Source of the DNA: Anaerolineae bacterium | Lineage (GTDB): Bacteria > Chloroflexota > Anaerolineae > Epilineales > JAHCIE01 | DNA length: 5,091 bases | Assembly (NCBI GenBank): GCA_026129385.1 | Contig: JAHCIE010000267.1 | Coordinates: 1-5,091 of the forward strand | Reading direction: 5' to 3' | In this document: positions 1 through 4,711 of the stretch, piece after piece | Layout: every line of letters starts with the position of its first letter | Position numbering within the stretch: position 1 is the stretch's first letter | Notes under the pieces: generated by a model | Databases searched by the model: none | What the model was told of the DNA's origin: nothing | The model's input: the letters and a program-made list of their open reading frames with translations, nothing else | Translations under genes and position numbers: made by a program

Positions 1-1612
1 CCAGAGCGCGCTGCCCGTCGCGACCGGCGGCCGTCGCCGCCTGCAACTCGCGAATGCGTTCCTGGGCAAAGGCCAGGTGCAACTGGGCGCGGGCAGCGTC
101 GTCGGAGGCCAGGGCAATCTGCACCTGCTCCGCCGCCAGTTTCACCGGGTACAGGGCCTCATCCGGCAGGCTGTTGGCGGCCGCGCGAGTCACACCGACC
201 AGCGTACTGGTCATAATAAACAAGGTGATGACGGCGGCCATGAAAGCGTGGCGCACCGCGCCGCGCGGCCCGTGAAAGGCCGCCAGCAGCGACAGGAAGG
301 GATTGCGCACCGGCTGTAGGGCACGGCGGCGCACCTCAGCCGCCTGGATCAGACGGCGCTCGCCCTCGCGCATGGCAGTCGCGTTGGCGACCGGGGCAGG
401 CGTCTTCTCGACGGTTTGCGCGGCCCGCAGCAGCGGCTCCAATTCGGCGGCAAAGGCGGGGTCGGCGGCCAGCACAGCCTCGATGGTCGCACCGGCGCGG
501 ACGCGAGCCACAGCAAAGTCAAGCCTCTCGGCGACCAGGGCCGCGCGCCGCTCGGAGACGGCCGCCATGAGGCGAGTGCGACCCTCGGCGCGGGCGCGGG
601 CGCGAGGCGCGGGCAGCGGCGCATTCATAGCCGCGGCGGCCGACAGGAGCATCGGCTCCAGTTCAGCGGCGCGGTTGGGGAAGCGCGCCAGCAGCATCGG
701 GATGTCGGCGCGGCCAGCCTGCAAATCGGCCACAGCCTGATCCAGCGCGGCCTCGGCCTCGGCGCGGGCAGCGACCGCCCCCTGAAGGCGCGCCAACCCG
801 GCCGCCTTCACCTCGGCGCGGAGCGCGGGACGCGGGGCCTGCTCGACAGCGGCGGCAGCCACCAGGAGCGGCTTGAGGGTTGCGGCGTGTTGGGCGTAGC
901 GGGCCAGAACGTCATCCACGGCCGCGCCCGCCTGAACCTCGGCCACGGCGCGGTCGAGAAGCACGGCCACCGCGCGCTTCGCCTCGACCGCCGCGCGCAG
1001 CCGCGCCAGCCCGGCCGCCTGTGCCTCAGCGTGCGGCTCGACCAACGGGTTCTGTCGCACGGCCAGGGCGGCCCGCAAGGCGGGAGCCAGCGTCTCGGCG
1101 CCGTCGCCCATCTGGGCGATGACGGCATCGACGGGGTGGCCCGCACTGACCTGCGCCAGCGCGGCATCCAGGGCGTCGAGGAACCGACGGCGCGACTCGA
1201 CAGCAGCGATGAGGCGCGCGTAGCCGACGGCCTGCGCTTCCCAGCGTGCCGTCGGTTCAGGGGTGTCCTGGATAGCCTGCGCGAGGCGTAGCAGGGGCAG
1301 TATATCGTCAGCGTGGGGGTTGCCCGCCAGGGCGATCTCAGGCGACCGGCCGTTCCGCAAGGCGGCCAGGGCGGTGTCGAGGGCCTCGGCATCGAGCCGC
1401 GCGATCAGGGCCGCCATCAGCCGCTCGCGGCCCTCGGCAAAAGCCTCGTCGCGAGCCTGGGGGAGGGGAGCCAGGCGCAGCGCCAGGGCAGCGCGCAGCA
1501 TCGGCTCTAGCTCGGCCCGCTGCGCCGGATAGCGCGCCAGGACCGAATCCAGGTCTGCATCGCCCGTATTCAGTTGGGAGAGGCAGAGATCTAGCAGATG
1601 CTCCAGGCTCAT
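1..1612 (-). CDS. Sigma-partner-like membrane protein: six tandem cytoplasmic repeats, one TM helix, DUF5667-type domain (3' truncated by window)
   Basis: The reading frame is open from the ATG at 1612 to the left edge (537 codons plus one base), so the true C-terminus lies outside. Residues 1-431 are six consecutive Ala/Arg/Leu-rich units of 69-74 residues, with no recognisable zinc-binding HxxxCxxC anti-sigma motif (one early Cys only). A linker at 432-452 follows, then one hydrophobic helix at about 453-476 (nt 256-185), then NSLPDEALYPVKLAAEQ at about 480-496, which matches the start of DUF5667 as I remember it. Topology is inferred: repeats in the cytoplasm, DUF5667 outside. Chloroflexota often encode a DUF5667 membrane protein beside an ECF sigma factor, where a regulatory (anti-sigma-like) role is plausible but not shown here. 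The gene starts 44 nt after the sigma stop, so they are probably cotranscribed. The usual form, as I recall it, has a single N-terminal unit; six is odd. The start is fixed because the frame of the nearby ATG at 1620 stops at once. Confidence 0.85.
   Translation of the reverse strand, partial: MSLEHLLDLCLSQLNTGDADLDSVLARYPAQRAELEPMLRAALALRLAPLPQARDEAFAEGRERLMAALIARLDAEALDTALAALRNGRSPEIALAGNPHADDILPLLRLAQAIQDTPEPTARWEAQAVGYARLIAAVESRRRFLDALDAALAQVSAGHPVDAVIAQMGDGAETLAPALRAALAVRQNPLVEPHAEAQAAGLARLRAAVEAKRAVAVLLDRAVAEVQAGAAVDDVLARYAQHAATLKPLLVAAAAVEQAPRPALRAEVKAAGLARLQGAVAARAEAEAALDQAVADLQAGRADIPMLLARFPNRAAELEPMLLSAAAAMNAPLPAPRARARAEGRTRLMAAVSERRAALVAERLDFAVARVRAGATIEAVLAADPAFAAELEPLLRAAQTVEKTPAPVANATAMREGERRLIQAAEVRRRALQPVRNPFLSLLAAFHGPRGAVRHAFMAAVITLFIMTSTLVGVTRAAANSLPDEALYPVKLAAEQVQIALASDDAARAQLHLAFAQERIRELQAATAAGRDGQRAL
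320..1612 (-). repeat. Six in-frame tandem repeats of about 71 codons inside the sigma-partner gene
   Basis: My hand alignment gives units at 1612-1391 (74 aa), 1390-1184 (69), 1183-971 (71), 970-758 (71), 757-542 (72) and 541-320 (74). The shared pattern is LDxAVAxLxAG near the start, VLARYP in the middle, then AELEPLLRAAxAV, a Pro-rich turn, and AxGxARLxAAVxxRR at the end. Units 1, 5 and 6 keep the ELEP(M/L)L core. Units 2 and 3 are the most diverged there (DILPLL, TLAPAL). At DNA level, plus-strand 790-807 and 1003-1020 match at 17 of 18 bases and are offset by exactly 213 bp (71 codons), so units 3 and 4 may stem from a relatively recent duplication. Each unit probably forms a small helical bundle (inference). 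Confidence 0.85.
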
Positions 1613-1621
1613 GTTCCCATA

Positions 1622-1657
1622 CTGTAGGGCGATGGTTGGGCGTCCCTACAGCTCCTT
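1622..1657 (-). promoter_or_regulatory. Shine-Dalgarno sequence followed by a hairpin, ahead of the sigma-partner start
   Basis: On the minus strand AAGGAG (1657-1652) overlaps the sigma stop codon. It is followed directly by a perfect 8-bp inverted repeat, CTGTAGGG (1651-1644) with CCCTACAG (1629-1622), which can be extended by a CG/CG pair past a bulged A, leaving a 9-nt loop. After the hairpin 9 nt remain to the ATG at 1612. Unfolded, the SD is 39 nt from the start, too far to work; folded, the effective spacing is about 9 nt, which is near ideal. A poorer GGGA lies 2 nt before the ATG. The inverted repeat could instead be a degenerate copy of the dispersed GTAGGG-type palindromes found in such genomes. 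Confidence 0.55.
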
Positions 1658-2205
1658 CATATTCCGTCTTGGGCATAATCAGCCAGAACGCGGCCTAACG
1701 AGGCCAGAGCGCGATGCTGAAGTGACTTAATCGCGCCTTCGGTCTTGCCCAAGACCGAGGCAACTTCCACATTCGACAACCCGTCGACAAACTTGAGGAT
1801 GACGACCTGTTGTTGCTCGTCGGTAAGGAGGGCCAGCGCCGCTTGCAGCTCGCGCTGCGTGAACCCTCGCTCCATCAAGTCCGTCGGACTCTCGTCGTCG
1901 GCGACCTGCGTCTCTTCCAGCGGCAAGTGGTTGTTGCGTGGCTTGCGCCGGAAGTGGTCGGTCACCAGGTTGTTAGCGATGCGATACAGCCAGGCCGAGA
2001 AAGGCACACCCCGGAAGGTGTAGGTGTCGATGGCTTCCAGAGCCTTGACGAACACCTCGGCTGCGAGGTCTTCCGCCAACGGTTCATCGACGACGCGATA
2101 GAACACGTAGTTGAAGATGCCTTGGTAGAACCGCTCATAGATCTCCGCGAACGCACCCGGCTCGTAAGCCTGCGCACGCGAGATCAGATCGCGCTCTTCT
2201 TCCAC
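1657..2205 (-). CDS. ECF-type RNA polymerase sigma factor (sigma70 family)
   Basis: This is a 182-residue protein when started at the GTG at 2205. Region 2 covers about residues 13-88: AEDLAAEVFVKAL at 44-56 is the core-binding helix and FSAWLYRIANNLVTDHFRR at 69-87 is the -10 recognition part. A short acidic linker (about 100-112) leads to region 4 (about 115-175), where SNVEVASVLGKTEGAIKSL is the helix-turn-helix that reads the -35. There is no region 1 or 3, as expected of ECF factors, and the length is normal. It should direct core RNA polymerase to a dedicated promoter set. The GTG is chosen because AGAGG lies 7 nt upstream and VEEERDLISRAQ fits the usual ECF N-terminus. An in-frame ATG at 2247 would add 14 residues but has no good SD. 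The next gene begins 44 nt downstream and is the likely regulator of this factor (inferred from gene order). Confidence 0.92.
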   Translation of the reverse strand: MEEERDLISRAQAYEPGAFAEIYERFYQGIFNYVFYRVVDEPLAEDLAAEVFVKALEAIDTYTFRGVPFSAWLYRIANNLVTDHFRRKPRNNHLPLEETQVADDESPTDLMERGFTQRELQAALALLTDEQQQVVILKFVDGLSNVEVASVLGKTEGAIKSLQHRALASLGRVLADYAQDGI

Positions 2206-2212
2206 GGCGGTA

Positions 2213-2217
2213 CCTCT
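2213..2217 (-). promoter_or_regulatory. Ribosome binding site that decides the sigma factor start
   Basis: AGAGG, within GAAAGAGGTACC, sits 7 nt before the GTG at 2205. The upstream ATG at 2247 has only an isolated GAG right against it, so the GTG start is preferred. Confidence 0.6.
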
Positions 2218-2267
2218 TTCGCTAGTTACAACGGCTCGACGGGTCATCTCGATACGGGTAGGGCCCT

Positions 2268-2305
2268 AAAAAATGTGGGGCATGCGTTATGTTTGCATGC
2301 CCGAC
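2268..2305 (-). terminator. Terminator-like hairpin with T6, about 60 nt before the sigma start
   Basis: On the minus strand GGGCATGC (2302-2295) pairs perfectly with GCATGCCC (2285-2278) across a 9-nt loop. Past one C-C mismatch, two further pairs (GT with AC) bring the stem to within one base of TTTTTT (2273-2268). Directly after comes the 10-bp palindrome TAGGGCCCTA (2268-2259). The position, between the promoter and the sigma gene, fits an attenuator or the end of a small RNA better than a terminator for the glycosyltransferase, whose stop codon is about 280 nt upstream. Confidence 0.5.
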
Positions 2306-2397
2306 TGGCGCGGCTACCTGGATTGGTACACCGCGCTGGCTCCGCGACGCCAGTGGGTCGCGATGACGCCAGCTCGGGCGGCTCCATCCCCCAAACC
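2268..2397 (-). ncRNA. Structured leader of the sigma operon, or a stand-alone small RNA of about 130 nt
   Basis: The RNA predicted from the promoter at 2405-2433 folds almost end to end on paper. Stem A pairs 2373-2368 (GCTGGC) with 2340-2335 (GCCAGC) and inside it 2362-2358 (CGCGA) with 2347-2343 (TCGCG). Stem B pairs 2336-2331 (GCGCGG) with 2313-2308 (CCGCGC) and inside it TACC (2328-2325) with GGTA (2318-2315). Stem C is the terminator-like hairpin at 2305-2275, followed by T6. Stems A and B share two bases, so they stack or compete. No known riboswitch or tRNA consensus was recognised. If transcription ends at T6 this is a small RNA; with read-through it is a leader of about 190 nt for the sigma factor. 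The fold was found by eye, without an energy calculation. Confidence 0.45.
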
Positions 2398-2404
2398 GGG
2401 GGCA

Positions 2405-2433
2405 ATGATAGCCACGGCGACGCCATGTGTCAA
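2405..2433 (-). promoter_or_regulatory. Near-consensus housekeeping promoter for the sigma operon or small RNA
   Basis: TTGACA (2433-2428) is a perfect -35, the spacer is exactly 17 bp (2427-2411), and TATCAT (2410-2405) matches the -10 at five of six positions. Transcription should start near 2397, at the G after a C5 run. A DNA dyad (CCCCC, GGTTT, GGGGG; 2402-2388) straddles this start and could be an operator. Because the promoter resembles the housekeeping class, the ECF factor does not appear to rely on itself for this transcript. Confidence 0.7.
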
Positions 2434-2585
2434 CTACCGGCTGTTACAGAACAAGACGCTCAGGTCACGACGAGGTTACGCGCATTTCGGCTAATTTCGA
2501 CAGAATTTCGTCAGGCTCTGCGGCATCTGGGCGCAGGGAACGCGACGTGGACGATGCCTGCTACGAGGGCACGCACACCCTGCCC
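2434..2585. other. Upstream intergenic region with three helically phased ATTTCG boxes
   Basis: This stretch separates the glycosyltransferase stop from the sigma promoter and contains no credible gene. Its main visible structure is ATTTCG on the plus strand at 2484-2489, 2494-2499 and 2505-2510 (CGAAAT on the minus strand), with steps of 10 and 11 bp. The boxes lie about 50-77 bp upstream of the -35, where an activator or a curved-DNA element could act. Confidence 0.4.
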
Positions 2586-2590
2586 CTAGC
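2560..2590 (-). terminator. Hairpin overlapping the glycosyltransferase stop codon, weak terminator candidate
   Basis: Minus-strand GCTA (2590-2587) pairs with TAGC (2563-2560), and inside it GGGCA (2585-2581) pairs with TGCCC (2571-2567). No T-run follows, so it is at most a stabilising 3' structure or a weak termination signal. Confidence 0.2.
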
Positions 2591-3614
2591 GGCTGGGCGG
2601 CGTGAGTTGCTCCCACGGATAGCCGTCGCTCATCGCGCCGGTCAGCACGTCGAGGCCGGGCGACAGACCCGCGCCGATCTGCTGCGCCCGCTGGCGATAT
2701 AGAATCTCCTCCATCAGCCGCCGGTTGTCCCCCACCCGGTCGGCCAGCACGCCGAACAGGAAGATCAACCCCCCGATGGTGAGGCTCGTCGCGCCAAGTA
2801 CCAGGGATTGGACGTTGCTGCCCCGGTTAAGGTCACCTACCATAAACAGCCAGCCGATGCGCAGTAGCAGGCCCAGGCCGATGAGCAGGAAGGGTAGCGC
2901 GATATAGAAGAAGGTCTTGAGCGGCTCATAGGTGGCATAGGTACGCACGATGATGCCCGCCTGCCGCTTGACGAAGTTCCAGTTCCCGCGATGCAACCGC
3001 GACGGGCGCGTATCGGCATTGACCTCGATGGGCACAAAGGCGACGGTCAGCCGCCGCCGCCGCGCCTGGATGAGGGTCTCGACGGTGTACGAGAACGGGT
3101 TCCCGACGAACAGGCGCAGTGCCGCCTCCCGCGAGTAGGCGCGGAAGCCGCTCACAGCATCAGGCACGTCGATGCCCGCCGCCCGACTCACGATCTGGCT
3201 GCCCAGACGTTGTAGGGAGCGCTTGACCGCTGAGAAGTGCTGCAGATTGTGGGGCTGGCGGTCCCCGACCACCAGGTCGGCCTCGCCTGCCAGGATGGGC
3301 GTGATAAGGCGGGGAATGTCCGCGCCGCGATACTGGCCATCGGCGTCGGTATGGACGATGATGTCCGCCCCCAGACGCAGGCATGCATCGAGGCCGGTCT
3401 GGAAGGCGGCGGCCAGGCCCTTGTTGCCATGATGCCGCACTACCCAGTCCGCGCCGTGGGCCAGGGCCACGCTAGCGGTGCCGTCGGTCGAGCCGTCATC
3501 GACGACCAGGATGCCCACCTCGCCCACGCCATCGATGACGCGCGGGATGTCCGCCAGCACGGCCGGCAGCGTCCCGGCCTCATTCATGGCGGGGATCTGG
3601 ATGATCAGGCGCAT
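2586..3614 (-). CDS. Family 2 glycosyltransferase, DPM1/polyprenyl-phosphate type, with two C-terminal TM helices
   Basis: This is a 342-residue protein when started at the ATG at 3614. The GT-A fold is clear: IQIPAMNEAGTLP at 5-17, VVDDGSTDGT at 37-46 for nucleotide-sugar binding, HTDADGQY at 88-95 with the metal-binding DAD at 90-92, and VSGFRAYSREAALRL at 154-168. Two hydrophobic segments follow, about 234-259 and 268-292, then a charged cytoplasmic tail of about 50 residues. The family usually moves a sugar from a nucleotide sugar to a polyprenyl phosphate or other lipid acceptor at the inner membrane face; substrate and acceptor cannot be read here. An in-frame ATG at 3644 would add ten residues that do not resemble the family, whereas MRLIIQIP is a typical beginning. 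The candidate promoter at 3621-3649 would start the mRNA exactly at the 3614 ATG. No partner glycan genes are visible, so the role is undefined. Confidence 0.92.
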   Translation of the reverse strand: MRLIIQIPAMNEAGTLPAVLADIPRVIDGVGEVGILVVDDGSTDGTASVALAHGADWVVRHHGNKGLAAAFQTGLDACLRLGADIIVHTDADGQYRGADIPRLITPILAGEADLVVGDRQPHNLQHFSAVKRSLQRLGSQIVSRAAGIDVPDAVSGFRAYSREAALRLFVGNPFSYTVETLIQARRRRLTVAFVPIEVNADTRPSRLHRGNWNFVKRQAGIIVRTYATYEPLKTFFYIALPFLLIGLGLLLRIGWLFMVGDLNRGSNVQSLVLGATSLTIGGLIFLFGVLADRVGDNRRLMEEILYRQRAQQIGAGLSPGLDVLTGAMSDGYPWEQLTPPSR

Positions 3615-3620
3615 GGGGTT

Positions 3621-3649
3621 GTTGTAGCCGGAACGCGCGTGCATGTCAA
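3621..3649 (-). promoter_or_regulatory. Candidate leaderless promoter of the glycosyltransferase gene
   Basis: TTGACA (3649-3644), a 17-bp spacer and TACAAC (3626-3621, four of six matches) are followed by exactly 6 nt and then the ATG at 3614, so the predicted +1 is the A of the start codon. No SD precedes that ATG. The perfect -35 with 17-bp spacing is the strong part and the -10 is the weak part. Confidence 0.45.
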
Positions 3650-3766
3650 AGTCCAGGGTGCGGCGTGCTGCTATCCTTCAGTATCACGAAGGCACATCGG
3701 GTAGTATCGGCATCTCTCCCCAATGGCCTCTGTGACCCTGGCGCTGATGAGGGATGCGCAAGGGCG

Positions 3767-4492
3767 CTAGCGAGAGGGACGGCCCAGGATGTAGGCGATG
3801 GAGCCGATAACGCCTGCGCCGAGCGTCGCCAGGAAGACCAGAGTCAGGCTGACAGAAGCCGTGGGGTCGAGGCGCGCGAAGGCGTCGGTGATGCTCGCGC
3901 CAACATCACCCCGCCAGGCGACGACGCCCGGTGTCTGCACGAGATACAGGAGGATGGCAGCGGCAACCAGGCACACGGCCAACGCCGCCAGCAGGGGGCC
4001 AGCGGCAGTCGTCTCGGCGTGGGGTGGCGGCGGCGCGAAGGCCAGCGGGGCAGGCCGGGCGAAGTCGCCAAAGACGGCGCGCAAGGCGGCGGCGTGGTCA
4101 GCATGGATCTGCCATACCTGGCGGCGAGCGTCCCAACGCCGCGCCTCGACCGGGACCAGCGCCTCTAGTTGGGCCACGACGTGGTAGGCGTCGGCGGCCG
4201 GGCCGAGGCGGAAGGTGTACCACTCGCCTTCCAGGGCCAGGCCATCGAGGTGGGTGGCGGCGCGCTGCTCATGGGCGCGCTGGGCGTCGTACGCCGCGCG
4301 ACGGGCGGGGTCGCGCAGCACCGCGTACGCCTCGTTGAGCGTCTGGGTGCGGGCGTGGGCGTCGGGGGACTCGTTGAGGTCGGGGTGGGTGAGGCGCGCC
4401 AGCTGGCGATAGGCCGCCTCGATGACAGCCCCCTCGGCCGTCGGCGCGACCTGGAGGACGGCATAGGGGTCTGGTAGGCGCTGGGGAGACAT
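3767..4492 (-). CDS. Membrane-anchored J-domain (DnaJ-like) protein
   Basis: This is a 241-residue protein when started at the ATG at 4492. The J domain spans about residues 8-70 and has the HPD tripeptide at 36-38, which stimulates Hsp70/DnaK ATPase, plus the closing LNEAYAVLRDPARRAAYD helix at 52-69. It lacks the G/F region, zinc finger and C-terminal substrate domains of true DnaJ, so it is a specialised co-chaperone. Residues 90-143 form a small module (EGEWYTF, VEARRWD, QVWQIH) I do not recognise with confidence. After a Pro-rich linker come two hydrophobic helices, about 165-186 and 213-236, so the J domain is probably tethered to the inner membrane facing the cytoplasm (inferred). An in-frame ATG at 4528 would add 12 residues, but it lies upstream of a perfect TATAAT whose predicted +1 is the 4492 ATG. 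Its client is unknown and its neighbours do not suggest one. Confidence 0.88.
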   Translation of the reverse strand: MSPQRLPDPYAVLQVAPTAEGAVIEAAYRQLARLTHPDLNESPDAHARTQTLNEAYAVLRDPARRAAYDAQRAHEQRAATHLDGLALEGEWYTFRLGPAADAYHVVAQLEALVPVEARRWDARRQVWQIHADHAAALRAVFGDFARPAPLAFAPPPPHAETTAAGPLLAALAVCLVAAAILLYLVQTPGVVAWRGDVGASITDAFARLDPTASVSLTLVFLATLGAGVIGSIAYILGRPSR

Positions 4493-4504
4493 GGCGGTAT
4501 TATA
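4493..4504 (-). promoter_or_regulatory. Leaderless promoter of the J-domain gene (perfect TATAAT)
   Basis: TATAAT (4504-4499) is followed by 6 nt and then the ATG at 4492, so transcription should start at the A of the start codon. No SD is present. The -35 position (4527-4522) falls in a heptamer repeat and reads TGGTCC, only three of six matches. Confidence 0.55.
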
Positions 4505-4508
4505 CACC

Positions 4509-4536
4509 GACCACTGACGACGGACCACCGACCACC
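4509..4536 (+). repeat. Heptanucleotide array (GACCACC type), four units, next to the J-domain promoter
   Basis: Plus-strand units are GACCACT (4509-4515), GACGACG (4516-4522), GACCACC (4523-4529) and GACCACC (4530-4536). They belong to the same repeat family as the arrays in the right-hand gene but run in the opposite orientation, and they cover the -35 position of the J-domain promoter. Confidence 0.75.
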
Positions 4537-4553
4537 TGCATGCGGCTCCCCAG

Positions 4554-4627
4554 TGTCACCCCGACGATAGGAAGGGTCTTTGGCAGGGCATCAATGGCCA
4601 AGCTGCCTCGTTGCGCTCGGCATGACA
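4554..4627. repeat. Imperfect palindromic element, TGTCA...TGACA, about 74 bp
   Basis: The ends are TGTCACCCCGA (4554-4564) and TCGGCATGACA (4617-4627). The 31-bp arms match at 18 of 31 positions, with perfect TGTCA termini. The minus-strand wording (TGTCATGCCGAGCG, then AAAGACCCTTC, then GGGGTGACA) resembles a widespread intergenic palindrome of unknown function seen in many Chloroflexota and other genomes (recollection, not a search). No gene is encoded. Confidence 0.5.
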
Positions 4628-4667
4628 GTCGGGACATGCCCGGCCGTGGGCCGTTGGCGGAGGCCGT

Positions 4668-4705
4668 TGCGGCAGCATGGCCGCCGCACTCCAAAAGCAC
4701 TCCAA
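4668..4705. repeat. GC-rich hairpin plus a 9-bp direct repeat, downstream of the right-hand gene
   Basis: TGCGGC (4668-4673) and GCCGCA (4683-4688) form a 6-bp stem. GCACTCCAA occurs at 4686-4694 and again at 4697-4705. The minus-strand GGAGTGCGGCGG text resembles another dispersed intergenic repeat often mis-called as LECGG-type small proteins. It could also act as a 3' hairpin for the right-hand gene, but no T-run follows it. Confidence 0.4.
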
Positions 4706-4711
4706 GAAGGG

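Noticed and set aside
416..1291. Long plus-strand open frame of 291 codons
   Set aside because: It is the complement of the six-repeat gene. High GC at third positions keeps several frames open. Its Gly/Arg/His-rich translation has no domain, and it would fully overlap a gene with clear repeat, TM and DUF5667 structure.
808..1392. Minus-strand open frame of 194 codons in another phase of the repeat gene
   Set aside because: Its Trp/Arg/Pro-rich translation lacks any pattern, while the overlapping frame is continuous with the start at 1612 and carries the repeats.
1338..1676. Minus-strand frame starting inside the sigma gene end (112 codons)
   Set aside because: It is out of frame with the repeat gene and has low-complexity Arg/Pro/Gly content. 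It only reflects the overlapping coding bias.
2268..2373. Possible tRNA in the structured region upstream of the sigma gene
   Set aside because: There is no GTTCRANNC T-loop, no cloverleaf spacing and no anticodon arm. The stems fit consecutive hairpins ending in a T-run.
2244..2426. Minus-strand 60-codon frame between the promoter and the sigma gene
   Set aside because: It covers the structured leader, starts upstream of the expected transcript start and has no SD. The hairpins explain this stretch better.
3675..3692. Inverted repeat CCTTC/GAAGG and two AGTATC copies between the J-domain and glycosyltransferase genes
   Set aside because: The stem is only 5 bp with an 8-nt loop and no T-run. 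The AGTATC copies (3680-3685 and 3703-3708) are too short to call an operator. No other structure was seen in this 150-bp gap.
4500..4700. Minus-strand 66-codon frame (begins MLLECGG)
   Set aside because: It is a translation of two dispersed repeat elements and the heptamer array. Such LECGG-type products are a familiar artefact of intergenic repeats.
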